The notes beneath the pieces were generated by a model. It saw nothing but the letters and a program-made list of their open reading frames with translations. It was not told the origin of the DNA and did no database searches. This document shows, piece after piece, positions 1-9,687 of a DNA stretch of 64,000 nucleotides. The position numbers were made by a program, and so were the translations under genes. The DNA comes from Anabaena sp. 4-3 (GTDB taxonomy: Bacteria > Cyanobacteriota > Cyanobacteriia > Cyanobacteriales > Nostocaceae), in the NCBI RefSeq assembly GCF_001597745.1, contig NZ_LUHJ01000061.1:305844-369843 (forward strand), given 5' to 3'. How positions within the stretch are numbered: the stretch's first letter is position 1; each line of letters starts with the position of its first letter.

Positions 1-50
1 CTTTGTCCATGCCAATTAGTGCAGGGTTTATCAGGGAACGGTGAGAGACA

Positions 51-77
51 AACCCCTCTTGGTGTTCAAGAGGGGTT
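51..77. terminator. Palindrome downstream of fcl, possible terminator
   Basis: An 11-bp perfect stem (AACCCCTCTTG, loop GTGTT, CAAGAGGGGTT) lies about 40 bases past the stop codon of the leftward fcl gene. There is no long T-run, so termination is an inference. The flank GGGTTGGGGGAGAGGTCA resembles the ends of the palindromic repeats near 55.2-55.5 kb, so this may be a short copy of that family. Confidence 0.45.
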
Positions 78-118
78 GGGGGAGAGGTCAAAAAAACTGA
101 TCAGGTTATCGGTGAACG

Positions 119-1081
119 TTACCCATTCGCGATTTTCTCAGCAGCATTTTGACGATACCAATCAATAGTATTCTTCAATCCCTGCCGGAAATCTACCTGA
201 GCAGAGAAATTAAAAGCTTGTTTTGCGCGTTCAGTATCCAAACAACGACGGGGTTGACCGTTTGGTTTGTCTGTTTCCCATACAATTTCACCGTCAAACT
301 CCATCAGTTCGCAAATCAGAGTGACTAAATCACGAATGGAGATTTCAGAACCAGTGCCTAAGTTAACTGGTTCTGAGTCATTGTAGAATTGAGTTCCCAT
401 GACAATACCCCGCGCGGCATCTTCCGAATAAAGAAACTCACGGGTAGGACTACCATCACCCCAAACAGGTAGTTGCTTAACTTTATTAATTTGAGCCGCA
501 TGAACTTTGTGAATTAACGCCGGGATGACGTGGGAACTCCCAGGATCAAAGTTATCTTCAGGCCCGTATAAATTCACTGGCAAAAGATAAACCCCATTAA
601 AGCCGTACTGCTGACGATAAGATTGCAGTTGGACTAACAGAGCTTTTTTAGCAACGCCATAAGGGGCGTTAGTTTCTTCTGGATAACCATTCCACAGGTC
701 ATCTTCCTTAAATGGTACAGGAGTAAATTTAGGGTAGGCACAGATTGTACCCACACAGACGAATTTTTCTACACCAGCTTGATAGGCAGCATGAATTAGC
801 TGAGTTCCCATGATCAAGTTATCGTAGAATAACTCCGCCGGTTTTTCCCGGTTAAGACCGATACCGCCCACATGAGCTGCTAAGTGGATGACGATATCTT
901 GTTGGTCTACTGCGCGTTGGCAATTTTCCCAGACACGTAAATCTAATTCGCGCGATCGCGGTATTGTAATCTTAGCTTGGTCAGCCCCAGCTTTGCCCAG
1001 TTGCTCGATTACTTGACGGCCTAAAAACCCTGCCCCACCAGTGACAAGAATTCGTTTATTTTGTAGCTCTAAGGCGGTCAT
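119..1081 (-). CDS. fcl: GDP-L-fucose synthase
   Basis: A 320-residue short-chain dehydrogenase/reductase of the GDP-fucose synthase (WcaG/Fcl) family. It should epimerise and reduce GDP-4-keto-6-deoxy-mannose, the product of the adjacent gmd, to GDP-L-fucose using NADPH in the cytoplasm. The N-terminal Rossmann motif GGAGFLG is at residues 15-21 and the catalytic Tyr141-x3-Lys145 pair sits in YGVAKK. Length matches the family. It follows gmd on the same strand with a 24-base gap, so the two are very probably co-transcribed. The product likely feeds exopolysaccharide or O-antigen synthesis together with the glycosyltransferases upstream. Confidence 0.93.
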   Translation of the reverse strand: MTALELQNKRILVTGGAGFLGRQVIEQLGKAGADQAKITIPRSRELDLRVWENCQRAVDQQDIVIHLAAHVGGIGLNREKPAELFYDNLIMGTQLIHAAYQAGVEKFVCVGTICAYPKFTPVPFKEDDLWNGYPEETNAPYGVAKKALLVQLQSYRQQYGFNGVYLLPVNLYGPEDNFDPGSSHVIPALIHKVHAAQINKVKQLPVWGDGSPTREFLYSEDAARGIVMGTQFYNDSEPVNLGTGSEISIRDLVTLICELMEFDGEIVWETDKPNGQPRRCLDTERAKQAFNFSAQVDFRQGLKNTIDWYRQNAAEKIANG

Positions 1082-1105
1082 ATTTTTATCCTTGGCAAGA
1101 TTTGA

Positions 1106-2185
1106 TTAGAAGTGGATAACATCCAGTTCTTGACGAATAGTAGCAATGTCCTGGGGCAGCAGAGAACCATTGCCATTGGGTGAAGTTTGCCCTATTGCTT
1201 GCAAATCAGCATCTACCATCAGTGCCACCAACTCTTTAAAAGTGACTGAAGGTCGCCAACCCAATTTTTGTTGGGCTTTGGTAGAGTCGCCAATTAATAA
1301 ATCTACTTCTGCTGGGCGTAGATAACGCTCATCGAACTCTACATAATCTTGCCAATCAAGATTTACATGACTAAACGCTAACTCTAGAAATTCTCGTACT
1401 GAATGAGTTTCACCTGTAGCAATTACATAATCGTCTGGTTGGTCTTGTTGCAACATCAACCACATTGCCCGGACATAATCCTTAGCGTAGCCCCAATCTC
1501 TTTTTGCATCCAGATTACCCATATATAGCGTTTTCTGCTTGCCAGCCACAATCCGCGCCACTGCTCTGGTAATTTTGCGGGTAACAAAGGTTTCACCGCG
1601 TCGGGGTGATTCATGGTTAAAAAGAATACCATTACAAGCAAAAAGTCCATAGGATTCACGGTAATTAACCGTTTGCCAGTGGGCGTACACTTTTGCACAT
1701 GCGTAAGGACTGCGGGGGTAGAACGGTGTAGTTTCGCTTTGGGGAACAGCTTGTACTAAACCATACATTTCTGAAGAACCAGCTTGGTAAAATCTCACCT
1801 GAATCCCAGTGCGGTGCTGATAGTCGCGGATGGCTTCTAGTAAACGCAGTGTTCCCATGCCCACGGAATCTACTGTATATTCTGGTGAATCAAAGCTCAC
1901 CCGTACATGGGATTGCGCGCCTAAATTATAAATTTCTGTAGGTTGGACTTCTTCTAAAATCCGTCGTAGGGTTGTACCATCAGTCAAGTCGCCGTAGTGA
2001 AGAAATAACCGCACGCCTTCTTTATGAGGATCTTCGTAGATGTGATCGATGCGGTCAGTGTTAAAGGTAGAAGTCCGCCGGATTATACCATGAACCTCAT
2101 AACCTTGCCCCAGCAGAAATTCACTCAAGTATGAACCATCTTGGCCAGTAATACCAGTAATTAACGCACGCTTGTTTTCGGTCAT
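1106..2185 (-). CDS. gmd: GDP-mannose 4,6-dehydratase
   Basis: A 359-residue extended SDR that converts GDP-D-mannose to GDP-4-keto-6-deoxy-D-mannose, the first step toward GDP-fucose or GDP-rhamnose. The cofactor motif [10 protein letters not shown] covers residues 11-20, the SSEMYG strand is at 137-142, and the catalytic YACAK is at 161-165. The [15 protein letters not shown] stretch is characteristic of Gmd. The ATG at 2185 is followed directly by [11 protein letters not shown], leaving no room for a later start. It is the first gene of a gmd-fcl pair; the 570-base region upstream should hold the promoter. Confidence 0.95.
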   Translation of the reverse strand: MTENKRALITGITGQDGSYLSEFLLGQGYEVHGIIRRTSTFNTDRIDHIYEDPHKEGVRLFLHYGDLTDGTTLRRILEEVQPTEIYNLGAQSHVRVSFDSPEYTVDSVGMGTLRLLEAIRDYQHRTGIQVRFYQAGSSEMYGLVQAVPQSETTPFYPRSPYACAKVYAHWQTVNYRESYGLFACNGILFNHESPRRGETFVTRKITRAVARIVAGKQKTLYMGNLDAKRDWGYAKDYVRAMWLMLQQDQPDDYVIATGETHSVREFLELAFSHVNLDWQDYVEFDERYLRPAEVDLLIGDSTKAQQKLGWRPSVTFKELVALMVDADLQAIGQTSPNGNGSLLPQDIATIRQELDVIHF

Positions 2186-2505
2186 GCTTGCTTATTCCTT
2201 TTGTCCGTAAAGAAGATATATGCAGGTCAATTGATACAACCTAGCAGTTAATCACTAAATTGCCTAATGGGAAACCTACGAGTTTTAACGTCTGCTAGGT
2301 TTTGATTCTCAATAAATATACTGAAGAAACAGTCAATTTAATAGAAGAGTTTAGCCTTAAATGGCTATATTTACGCTATTTAGGTATTTTGCTGCAAATT
2401 TCTTACAGAAACTTTATGTAATACAAAATTTCTTCAATAAACTTCTAAAGAAATTACATATAAATAAATGAATTAGGCAACTTTATTCTGGTCAGGACTG
2501 ATGCA

Positions 2506-2662
2506 ACTGGCACATTAGTAGGGTGCGTCAGATGCCAAACATAAGTTTCTTTGCAGGATTTATGCAGGCTGACGCACTCTACTGGACTGGCACATTAGTA
2601 GGGTGCGTCAGATGCCAAACATAAGTTTCTTTGCAGGATTTATGCAGACTGACGCACCCTAC
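2506..2662. repeat. Two tandem copies of an 80-bp palindromic repeat
   Basis: Two nearly identical 80-bp units start at 2506 and 2586. Within each, the core (2518-2582 and 2598-2662) has inverted ends, GTAGGGTGCGTCAG and CTGACGCA(C/T)(C/T)CTAC, so each can fold into a long hairpin. Related single copies occur at 12211-12276 and 20013-20078. The rest of the 2186-2755 gap is AT-rich with no supported gene. Confidence 0.85.
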
Positions 2663-2755
2663 ATATAGATATTTAGTGTGACTTTTAGTGAGGAGAGAGT
2701 CAAAAATTTCCCCAGCTTAGGCGCAGAACTTAGCTGAATAATTTTAACTTTTTTT

Positions 2756-3514
2756 TCAGTATGCTCCGTTATTTTTGGGAAAAATCACCACATCAATTGT
2801 CTTCAAGATGATCCATAAGTCCAACCAAAAGGTTCTAAATTTGGCATAGTGCAAGTCGATTTGGATTCTCCGTGGATAAGGAATGTCATTACGTCCAGAT
2901 ACTTGCCATAGTCCAGTGATCCCTGGTCGGATGGTTAAAACTTGATCGATGTGAATACCATATTTCGGTAGTTCTTCGGCGACTAGGGGGCGCGGCCCCA
3001 CAACACTCATATCCCCTTTTAACACGTTCCAGAATTGGGGAAATTCGTCCAAGCTAGTAATTCGCAAGAATCGACCGATTTTGGTAATTCGGGGATCATG
3101 TTTGAGCTTAAAACTGGTTTCAAATTCCTGTCGCAACTGGGGCGATGTTTCCATCATTTCCACCAGGATTTCATCCGCATTGTTGACCATTGTGCGGAAT
3201 TTAATACAATAAAAAGGCTTGTAATTCTTCCCTATTCTTTCTTGGACGTAAAAAATCGGGCCTTTTGAGCTTAAAGCAATCAGTAAGGCCAAAATCAAGT
3301 ATACAGGGGAGAACAGAATTAACACCAACAACGAAAACACAATATCAAAAACTCTTTTACCAAACTCTCCGTTTAACCGGGGGAAAGACAAACCTTGAGG
3401 TTTGATTTTCGGTGTCTTGGTTTTTTGACTACGCTTAAGAGTAGAACGCATAGACGAGCTAGCATCTGGCCTTAAGCGTCGCTTGCCGGAGAGGAGTGAG
3501 CTCTGGGCAGTCAT
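2756..3514 (-). CDS. Priming sugar-phosphate transferase (bacterial sugar transferase family)
   Basis: A polyisoprenyl-phosphate hexose-1-phosphate transferase of the WbaP/PssY type, which starts a polysaccharide repeat unit by loading a sugar phosphate onto undecaprenyl phosphate at the inner membrane. A basic N-terminus precedes one hydrophobic re-entrant helix (FSLLVLILFSPVYLILALL). The family core follows: KFRTMV, then LRITSLDEFPQFWNVLKGDM, VVGPRP and PGITGLWQVSGR. The ATG at 3514 was chosen because AGGAG lies four bases upstream; an open GTG further upstream (3541) is less likely. A GT4 glycosyltransferase lies 94 bases upstream on the same strand, consistent with an EPS operon. The acceptor sugar is unknown. 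Confidence 0.88.
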   Translation of the reverse strand: MTAQSSLLSGKRRLRPDASSSMRSTLKRSQKTKTPKIKPQGLSFPRLNGEFGKRVFDIVFSLLVLILFSPVYLILALLIALSSKGPIFYVQERIGKNYKPFYCIKFRTMVNNADEILVEMMETSPQLRQEFETSFKLKHDPRITKIGRFLRITSLDEFPQFWNVLKGDMSVVGPRPLVAEELPKYGIHIDQVLTIRPGITGLWQVSGRNDIPYPRRIQIDLHYAKFRTFWLDLWIILKTIDVVIFPKNNGAY

Positions 3515-3608
3515 CATACTCCTTATTAATCCACACCACACATAGTCCCAATCTTAAAGCTAAAAGGATGTGCTTCTGGGGGACAGTTGCCAAAAGCATA
3601 CACAACAA

Positions 3609-4769
3609 TTACATTAAATTATGGCGATCGCTTCCAAGAGTTCCTGTTTTTTGGCACTGATGCACAAAATCTAGGTAGCGTTGGGCAAAAATTTGCGGTG
3701 AAAACTGGACGGCGTGCGATCGCATATACTCAGGATTGAGAACATCTTGATACATTTCAAATTTTTCTACTGCCTCCACCAAAGCTGCTTCTGTTTGACT
3801 CCCAAAAAATATACCCGTTCCTGTGTCTTTATAGGTACGTACATCCCGCACAGTTTCTAACGCTCCCCCGGCACCGTAGGCAATTACTGGTGTACCGCAA
3901 GCTTGCGCCTCGACTAAGGCAATGCCAAAATCTTCGCAAGCACCATACACAAATGCCCTAGCTTTAGCCATATATTTTTTTACCACCTCATCAGGTTGCC
4001 ACCCCAGTATTTGGATATTAGAGTTGGCTAATTCCTGAATTTTTTTCATTTCCGAACCAGTACCAATAATCACCAACGGCCGCTGCAATTTATTAAAAGC
4101 TTGAACAATTAGAGATACTTGTTTATAACTCACTAACCGGGAAACGATCAGATAAAAATCCTCTTTGTAAGGTAAAAACGGAAATGCCTCCACATCCACT
4201 GGTGGATAAATCACCGTCGCTTTTCTGCGATAGCAACGCCAAATCCTCTGGGCGGTATGGTGAGAGTTGGCAATAAAGTAGTCAACCCGATTAGCACTTA
4301 ACACATCCCATTGGCGTAAACGATGTAGTAAATACCGTGTTAACCACCCAGCTACACCCTTACCCAGTTTGCTGTGGCGGAGATAATCAAAGGTTAAGTC
4401 CCAGGCATAACGCATAGGACTATGACAGTAGCAAATATGTAACTGGTTGCCAGTAGTAATCACTCCTTTCGCTACTGCATGAGATGAGGACAAAATTATG
4501 TCATACTGCCGCAAATCCATTTGTTCAATTGCCAAAGGTAACAACGGTAAATATTTTTGAATACCATTGCGGGCAAAGGGGAAATGCTGGAGAAAAGTTC
4601 TGCCGATGGGACGTTTGTATAAATAACTTTTAGGATTACTCGATTCAAAGTCAATGAGGGCGTATAAATCGGCATCAATATGATTCAGAATTTCCCGCAC
4701 CACGAGTTCTGAACCACCTGTGGCTTTTGGTGTCAGCCATTCATGAACAAGAGCATATTTCAAAGGCAC
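3609..4769 (-). CDS. Glycosyltransferase family 4 protein
   Basis: A 386-residue GT-B glycosyltransferase of family GT4. The N-terminal half carries the acceptor domain (HEWLTPKATGGSELVVREI). The C-terminal half has the nucleotide-sugar site, including LVSYKQVSLIVQAF, a strand with VIIGTG, and the E-x7-E type signature in GACEDFGIALVEAQACG, followed by TPVIAYGAGGALE. It probably adds a hexose or deoxyhexose, perhaps from the GDP-sugars made by gmd/fcl, to a lipid-linked glycan. Donor and acceptor cannot be read from the sequence. It sits directly upstream of the priming transferase on the same strand. Confidence 0.88.
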   Translation of the reverse strand: MPLKYALVHEWLTPKATGGSELVVREILNHIDADLYALIDFESSNPKSYLYKRPIGRTFLQHFPFARNGIQKYLPLLPLAIEQMDLRQYDIILSSSHAVAKGVITTGNQLHICYCHSPMRYAWDLTFDYLRHSKLGKGVAGWLTRYLLHRLRQWDVLSANRVDYFIANSHHTAQRIWRCYRRKATVIYPPVDVEAFPFLPYKEDFYLIVSRLVSYKQVSLIVQAFNKLQRPLVIIGTGSEMKKIQELANSNIQILGWQPDEVVKKYMAKARAFVYGACEDFGIALVEAQACGTPVIAYGAGGALETVRDVRTYKDTGTGIFFGSQTEAALVEAVEKFEMYQDVLNPEYMRSHAVQFSPQIFAQRYLDFVHQCQKTGTLGSDRHNLM

Positions 4770-4931
4770 AGCTAACTTTAAAAATGTAGAAAATTATGCA
4801 AGCAAAGTGTGAGGTTAACTGCCAAGTTTACCTTGGTGAACAAGATGTGGGAACTGCTCCAGATGAAATCTTCAGGACGTATTTCTTTTGGTAGAGGTTC
4901 CAGAGAGATACAGCAACCTGATAACCTCAAG

Positions 4932-4976
4932 GGTATTGGGGATTGGGTACTGGGGATTGGGTATTGGGAAAACTCT
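4932..4976. repeat. STRR-type tandem repeat (GGGGATTGGGTA)
   Basis: Degenerate direct copies of GGGGATTGGGTACTG precede the epimerase gene. They produce a short spurious reading frame (4809-4997). Similar runs recur at 6190-6235, 11092-11110, 25020-25050 and 60637-60680. Confidence 0.7.
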
Positions 4977-5035
4977 TTACCAGTTCTCAGTCACTAATCC
5001 CCGGTCGCTAAAAAAGACATAGGAGTTGGGAATTT

Positions 5036-5974
5036 ATGCGTATTTTAATCATGGGTGGTACTAGGTTCATAGGTGTGTACTTAACTCAAATTTTGGTAGA
5101 ACAAGGACATGAGGTCGTCTTGTTTAATCGTGGTAATCGCCCCCTACCAAATTTACAGGGAGTAGGACAAATTATAGGCGATCGCACTGATTCTACACAG
5201 CTGAAGGAAAAATTACTACAAGAAAATTTTGATGTGATTTTTGACAATAATGGTCGAGAATTATCTGATACACAACCTTTAGCCGAAATTTTTCAAGGAC
5301 GGGTACAGCATTTTGTTTACATGAGTTCTGCGGGGGTTTATCTCAAATCTGACCAATTACCCCATGTTGAAGGTGATGCAGTAGACCCAAAAAGCCGCCA
5401 TAAGGGTAAACACGAAACTGAAACTTACTTGCAACAGCAAGGATTACCCTTCACTTCCATTCGTCCCACCTATATTTACGGGCCAAAAAACTATAACGAT
5501 TTAGAAAGCTGGTTCTTTGATCGAATTGTACGCGATCGCCCAATTCCCATTCCCGGTAACGGCTTACATATCACACAACTCGGTCATGTGCAAGACCTAG
5601 CTTTAGCCATGTCCCAGGTAATTGGCAACAAACAGGCGATTGGGCAAGTGTATAATATTTCAGGCGATCGCTTCGTCACCTTTGATGGTTTAGCCCGTGC
5701 TTGCGCTCAAGCTGCCGGAAAATCACCAGATGCCATTAAAATAGTGCATTACGACCCGAAAAAATTTGATTTCGGCAAACGTAAAGCCTTCCCCATGCGT
5801 TTACAGCATTTCTTCGCCTCAGTCAATAAAGCCCAAACCGAATTAAATTGGCAACCCCAATATGATTTAATCTCTGGGTTAACTGACTCTTTTAAAAATG
5901 ATTATCTCGCCACCGGAAGGGACAAACAAGACATAGATTTCTCTGTAGATGAGGAGATTTTACAAGCCAGCTAG
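5036..5974 (+). CDS. NAD-dependent epimerase/dehydratase, CSP41-like
   Basis: A 312-residue atypical SDR. The glycine motif is GGTRFIG (residues 7-13) rather than GxxGxxG with alanine, as in the plastid CSP41 (chloroplast stem-loop binding protein) group, whose cyanobacterial homologues associate with RNA or ribosomes. The usual catalytic YxxxK is not evident: the region has KSRHKGKHETE where the tyrosine would be expected, followed by the conserved RPTYIYGP. It may therefore be a non-enzymatic nucleotide-binding protein rather than a sugar epimerase. AGGAG ten bases upstream of ATG supports the start. It stands alone between leftward genes, so it is probably monocistronic. Confidence 0.8.
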   Translation: MRILIMGGTRFIGVYLTQILVEQGHEVVLFNRGNRPLPNLQGVGQIIGDRTDSTQLKEKLLQENFDVIFDNNGRELSDTQPLAEIFQGRVQHFVYMSSAGVYLKSDQLPHVEGDAVDPKSRHKGKHETETYLQQQGLPFTSIRPTYIYGPKNYNDLESWFFDRIVRDRPIPIPGNGLHITQLGHVQDLALAMSQVIGNKQAIGQVYNISGDRFVTFDGLARACAQAAGKSPDAIKIVHYDPKKFDFGKRKAFPMRLQHFFASVNKAQTELNWQPQYDLISGLTDSFKNDYLATGRDKQDIDFSVDEEILQAS

Positions 5975-6050
5975 AAAATAGGGAGTGGGGAGTGGGGGGA
6001 GATGAGGGGGATGAGGGGGATGTAGCTTGAGTTTCTCTTTCCCTACGGGA

Positions 6051-6088
6051 CGCTGCGCGAACAGAGACGCTAACGCGTTCGCGCAGCG
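6051..6088. repeat. Palindromic element with CGCTGCGCGAAC arms
   Basis: CGCTGCGCGAAC (6051-6062) and GTTCGCGCAGCG (6077-6088) form a perfect 12-bp stem. The flanks CTACGGGA and TCCGTAG extend the pairing with a bulge. It is embedded in GATGAGGG tandem repeats (5993-6020 and 6115-6140). This looks like a dispersed Nostoc palindrome. Confidence 0.75.
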
Positions 6089-6246
6089 TATCCGTAGGAT
6101 TCACCCGCAGGGTGGGGGATGAGGGGGATGAGGGAGATGTAGCTTTAGCTTCCCGCAGGGTGGGAGACAAGAGAGACAAGGGAGAAATACTTTCCCAGTC
6201 CCCAGTCCCCAATCCCCAGTCCCCAATCCCCAGTCCCTTCCATTCC

Positions 6247-6972
6247 CTAAACCTGATTTGGATCAATTCCTAACTCTTTTAACTTTGCTGCTAATCTTTC
6301 TGCTCGTTGACTTTCCTGTTCTGCTGGGGTGGGAAGCCAATTTCCTTCTGCATCATACCAGCGTAACCATAAGCGTTCAATTCCTTGGTAAGTACCTTGC
6401 CAAAGTCCTAATCCTATTTCTAAACTTGGCATCCAGACTTGAGGTTTACTCAAGTCCATTTGGCTATAACGGTCTGCAACTAATTGGAAAGCTTGCAGTT
6501 GGTCGGTGTAGCGGTCAAAGACAATATAATAGGGAACTCGTAAAATTCGTTCATAGACTTCCCATTTGGTTGGCGGTTGGTTAATTTCCCTGAGAGTATG
6601 CCCTAAATCTTCTTTTTCCGTCCCCGGAGACAGTAATTCTACTACAACAAAAGGTGCTACTCCTTCCTGCCAAATCACATAACTTAAACGCATTTCCCGT
6701 TGTTCATAGAGACGAGAAACGCCTACCACTGCAAACCAATCAGGACGTTTATACCAGCGTGGGTGGTGGGTGTCATAATACAGGTTTAAATCACTGGCGA
6801 CAAAAATTTGGTCTGCTGGATAGTTGGGGGGAGAAAAGGTTTCACGCAAAAGTTGTGGCTGAATAATGTGAAATTCGTCAGGCAAACCGGGTTCCTCCGG
6901 GGATTCACTGGGAAGATCATACATCGTAGGTAGGGCTACTTGGGGAGAATGGGGAGGGTCTGTTTGATACAT
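6247..6972 (-). CDS. Uma2 family (DUF820) endonuclease-fold protein
   Basis: A 241-residue Uma2 protein, a PD-(D/E)XK-like fold that is greatly expanded in cyanobacteria and has no settled role. Visible family features are LYYDTHHPRWYKRPDWFAVVGV (a metal-site region with Asp), LSYVIWQEGVAPFVVVELLSPGTEKED, and YYIVFDRYTDQLQAFQL. The charged C-terminal tail QESQRAERLAAKLKELGIDPNQ is common in the longer Uma2 forms. It faces away from rfbB, with 88 bases between the two starts. Confidence 0.82.
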   Translation of the reverse strand: MYQTDPPHSPQVALPTMYDLPSESPEEPGLPDEFHIIQPQLLRETFSPPNYPADQIFVASDLNLYYDTHHPRWYKRPDWFAVVGVSRLYEQREMRLSYVIWQEGVAPFVVVELLSPGTEKEDLGHTLREINQPPTKWEVYERILRVPYYIVFDRYTDQLQAFQLVADRYSQMDLSKPQVWMPSLEIGLGLWQGTYQGIERLWLRWYDAEGNWLPTPAEQESQRAERLAAKLKELGIDPNQV

Positions 6973-7060
6973 AAGGAAAGTCCTAACCGACTAACTTTAA
7001 GTTAACAAATCACAGCAAAATTTTGGTACAAACAAAATACACTTTATTTGTCCATAAAAT

Positions 7061-8125
7061 ATGCAAACACTATTGGTAACAGGAGGAGCCGGATTTATCG
7101 GTGCTAATTTTATTCTCCTGGCTCGACAATTACAATGGGCTAATATCATTAATTTAGATAAACTCACTTATGCTAGCAATTTAGGAAATTTAGCAGAATT
7201 ACAAACTGATAAAAACTATCATTTTGTGCAAGGAGATATCAACAATTTTGAGTTAGTCAGTTATTTATTATCACAGTATCAACCAGATACTATCATTAAT
7301 TTTGCGGCTGAAAGTCATGTAGACCGTTCAATTTTTAGTCCGCAAAACTTTATTAACACTAATGTTTTAGGAACTTTTCAGTTATTAGAAGCAAGTAGAT
7401 TTTACTGGCAAAAGCTACCATCTGCTAAACAAAAACAATTTCGCTTTCTGCACATATCTACAGATGAAGTTTACGGTTCACTCAATCCCCAAGACCCAGC
7501 TTTTAGGGAAGATACGCCCTATGCACCTAATAGTCCATACTCTGCATCTAAGGCGGCATCTGACCATTTTGTGCGCGCCTATTATCACACCTATGGCTTG
7601 CCAACTTTAACCACAAATTGCTCTAATAATTACGGGCCGCTTCAGTTTCCTGAAAAGCTGATTCCTTTAACGATTCTCAATGCTGTAGATGGTAAACCTT
7701 TACCTATATATGGAGATGGGCAAAATATCAGAGATTGGTTATATGTAATTGACCATTGCCAAGCTATTTATTTAGTTTTACAACAAGGTAAAATTGGCGA
7801 AACTTATAATATTGGTGGTTTGAATGAAAAAACTAATCTCACAGTTGTAAAAACAATTTGTGCAATTCTCGATGAATTAGTGCCTCAACTTAATTTATCT
7901 TACTCGTCTTTGATAACGTTTGTGAAAGACCGTCCTGGTCATGACCGTCGCTATGCAATTGATTGTAGTAAAATCAGTCAAGAATTAGGTTGGCAACCTC
8001 AAGAAAATTTTGATAGTGGTTTGCGAAAAACTGTGCAATGGTATTTAAATAATTCTTATTGGGTAAATCAAGTCCGTTCTGGAGCTTACCAAAATTGGTT
8101 GAAACAAAATTATGATAATAGATAA
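7061..8125 (+). CDS. rfbB: dTDP-glucose 4,6-dehydratase
   Basis: A 354-residue extended SDR that makes dTDP-4-keto-6-deoxyglucose, the precursor of dTDP-rhamnose and related deoxysugars. The NAD motif TGGAGFIG is at residues 7-14. HISTDEVYG carries the Thr/Asp/Glu catalytic set, and [10 protein letters not shown] holds the Tyr-x3-Lys pair. [17 protein letters not shown], and [16 protein letters not shown] near the C-terminus, are diagnostic of RfbB/RmlB. rfbA, C and D are not in the window, so the final sugar is unknown. Codons are more AT-rich than in gmd/fcl. It converges with pgsA, only 14 bases apart. Confidence 0.93.
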   Translation: MQTLLVTGGAGFIGANFILLARQLQWANIINLDKLTYASNLGNLAELQTDKNYHFVQGDINNFELVSYLLSQYQPDTIINFAAESHVDRSIFSPQNFINTNVLGTFQLLEASRFYWQKLPSAKQKQFRFLHISTDEVYGSLNPQDPAFREDTPYAPNSPYSASKAASDHFVRAYYHTYGLPTLTTNCSNNYGPLQFPEKLIPLTILNAVDGKPLPIYGDGQNIRDWLYVIDHCQAIYLVLQQGKIGETYNIGGLNEKTNLTVVKTICAILDELVPQLNLSYSSLITFVKDRPGHDRRYAIDCSKISQELGWQPQENFDSGLRKTVQWYLNNSYWVNQVRSGAYQNWLKQNYDNR

Positions 8126-8139
8126 TTTTGTGGGGAATT

Positions 8140-8655
8140 TTAGGTATTTTCTGGAGACTGAGGCCAAAGATAAATTATGCCAGAGATTAAAGTTAAAGCC
8201 ACAGCTAGCCAAAAAGCGATGAGTGATGATAATTCCCAGTCTGCTGATAAGGGTGCAATTAGTAAGGCGATCGCTACTATCTGACTGACTGTTTTTAGTT
8301 TACCCCAAATATTCGCCCCGGTAATTTTGGTTTGATTCACTCGCCAACCGGCGATCGCTAATTCTCGCGCTAAAATCAAGAATACCCCCCAAGCTGGGAT
8401 TTTTCCTAACTCTACTAACACCAACAACGGTGCTAATACCAAAAATTTATCCACTAAAGGATCAAGAAACTTACCCAAATCACTAATTTGGTTAAGTTTT
8501 CTTGCTAAATAACCATCTAACCAATCTGTCAACGCCGCCACTAAAAAAATTGCTAAACATATCCATCTAGCCGACGGTGTAGGATTGTATAAACCGTATA
8601 ACAGAAATGGTACACCCAAAAGCCGAGAGAAAGTAATCCAGTTAGGTAAAGTCAC
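8140..8655 (-). CDS. pgsA: CDP-diacylglycerol-glycerol-3-phosphate 3-phosphatidyltransferase
   Basis: A 171-residue integral membrane CDP-alcohol phosphotransferase that makes phosphatidylglycerol phosphate, required for the thylakoid lipid PG. The family motif D-G-x2-A-R-x8-G-x3-D-x3-D is intact in DWLDGYLARKLNQISDLGKF plus LDPLVD. About four or five hydrophobic helices follow. I chose the GTG at 8655 (VTLPNWITFSR, the usual PgsA N-terminus). The frame stays open to 8739, but that extension runs into a palindromic repeat (8688-8727) and is unlikely to be translated. GGAG lies eleven bases before the GTG. Confidence 0.88.
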   Translation of the reverse strand: MTLPNWITFSRLLGVPFLLYGLYNPTPSARWICLAIFLVAALTDWLDGYLARKLNQISDLGKFLDPLVDKFLVLAPLLVLVELGKIPAWGVFLILARELAIAGWRVNQTKITGANIWGKLKTVSQIVAIALLIAPLSADWELSSLIAFWLAVALTLISGIIYLWPQSPENT

Positions 8656-8670
8656 GTCGCTTCGCTCCAA

Positions 8671-8754
8671 ATTCAAAATTCGTCTTGAAAAGTTTCCTAC
8701 GGCGGGAAACCCGCCTACAGAACTTTTCGCAAAATTCAAAATTAAATACCTTTT
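8671..8754. repeat. Palindromic insertion flanked by ATTCAAAATT direct repeats
   Basis: AAAAGTT...GGCGGG AAA CCCGCC...AACTTTT folds into a two-part hairpin at 8688-8727. It is bracketed by ATTCAAAATT on both sides (8671-8680 and 8733-8742). A shorter relative with the same CAAAATTCAAAATT flanks lies at about 36397-36450. The element sits immediately upstream of the pgsA start and may have displaced its original leader. Confidence 0.7.
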
Positions 8755-8767
8755 TCTTTAATAATTT

Positions 8768-9331
8768 CTATAATTTCAACCAAGCAAATAATTGTCCTAA
8801 TGTCAAATGTAAATCTTTAACTAAATCAGGTACTGGCAAGATATCTGATTCGTTTTCTAAAAATATAGGTTGCTGGTGAGGCGGATAAATTAAAATACCA
8901 TATTCCTCTGGATCAATTAACCAACCTAAGCTAGTACCATGATTTAAACAATGTAAAATTTTTCTGGTGACTTTGGTTGTACTTTGCTCAGGAGATAAAA
9001 TTTCAATTATCCAATCTGGATAGGTATTAAACGCATTGGCAATATTACCTTTGTCATCTACAGGAATTCTCTGCCACGAAAATACTGCGACATCTGGCAC
9101 AATGGAATAGCCACCAAATGTACAACGTAATTCTGGTAAAGCCAGTGCAATTTTTGGGGCTTCTACCACATTATTAACCGCATTAGCTAATTGCAACTGT
9201 AGTCTACTATGTTTACCTTGAGGCATAGGTTTGTGGAAGATTTCACTGTTGATATATTCACTTGCTGGCTCGGTTTCTGGTAATTGTAAAAATTCTTCTA
9301 AAGATACCCGGCAAGTTGGTGTTTTAATCAT
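8768..9331 (-). CDS. Uma2 family (DUF820) protein
   Basis: A 187-residue Uma2 protein of typical length. Its N-terminus TPTCRVSLEEFLQLPETEPASEYINSEIF is the classic family opening. It is followed by the core PDVAVFSWQRIP (PD motif) and PDWIIEILSPEQSTTKVTRKI, with E-x-L and Lys as candidate metal and catalytic residues, and then GTSLGWLIDPEEYGILIY. Function is not established for the family; a nuclease-like fold is known. It stands alone on the minus strand between pgsA and a MITE-like repeat. Confidence 0.85.
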   Translation of the reverse strand: MIKTPTCRVSLEEFLQLPETEPASEYINSEIFHKPMPQGKHSRLQLQLANAVNNVVEAPKIALALPELRCTFGGYSIVPDVAVFSWQRIPVDDKGNIANAFNTYPDWIIEILSPEQSTTKVTRKILHCLNHGTSLGWLIDPEEYGILIYPPHQQPIFLENESDILPVPDLVKDLHLTLGQLFAWLKL

Positions 9332-9439
9332 AATATTTTACCTGCTCTTATTTAACCCTAAGTTTAGCCTAAATCATCTTATGTGACAGGACTGACACAA
9401 GTATCATAAATCCAGTCAGTAGTTAACAGCGATAACTAA

Positions 9440-9545
9440 TATAGCGTTTTCTAGTCTAATGAGTGACAAATTTATCTGCGTTTATCTGCGTCCATCTGCG
9501 TTGAATTTTGACTGACTGTACCTGACTTGAATGGGAATTGCTATA
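9440..9545. repeat. 106-bp MITE-like element, copy 1
   Basis: It begins TATAGCGTTTTC and ends GGGAATTGCTATA, so the termini are short inverted repeats (TATAGC/GCTATA). A second copy of exactly 106 bp with the same ends and a shared interior (TTTATCTGCGTTTATCTGCG) is at 50077-50182. TA-flanked TATAGCAATTC ends suggest mobilisation by an IS630/Tc1-type transposase, which is an inference. The rest of the 9332-9687 gap shows no gene. Confidence 0.8.
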
Positions 9546-9687
9546 GCTGTTTTATTTTCCCAGTGGTATAAGTCTTTTTTGATTTTCTTGTCGTCTCTTG
9601 CTACAAAACAAAATATTTCCAGATGAGGTTTTTAGTGTAGTTGCATGGCATGATCTGTATTTTGAGATTATCTAAACAATAACTAAG

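Noticed and set aside
4809..4997. 62-residue plus-strand frame
   Set aside because: Its second half is translated from GGGGATTGGGTA repeats and the rest has no protein-like pattern.
5892..6266. 124-residue minus-strand frame
   Set aside because: Composed of repeat and palindrome sequence (SPSSPSSPTLR-type periodicity) overlapping the 3-prime end of a real gene.
8656..8739. N-terminal extension of pgsA
   Set aside because: It translates a palindromic repeat flanked by ATTCAAAATT; the family N-terminus starts at the GTG at 8655.
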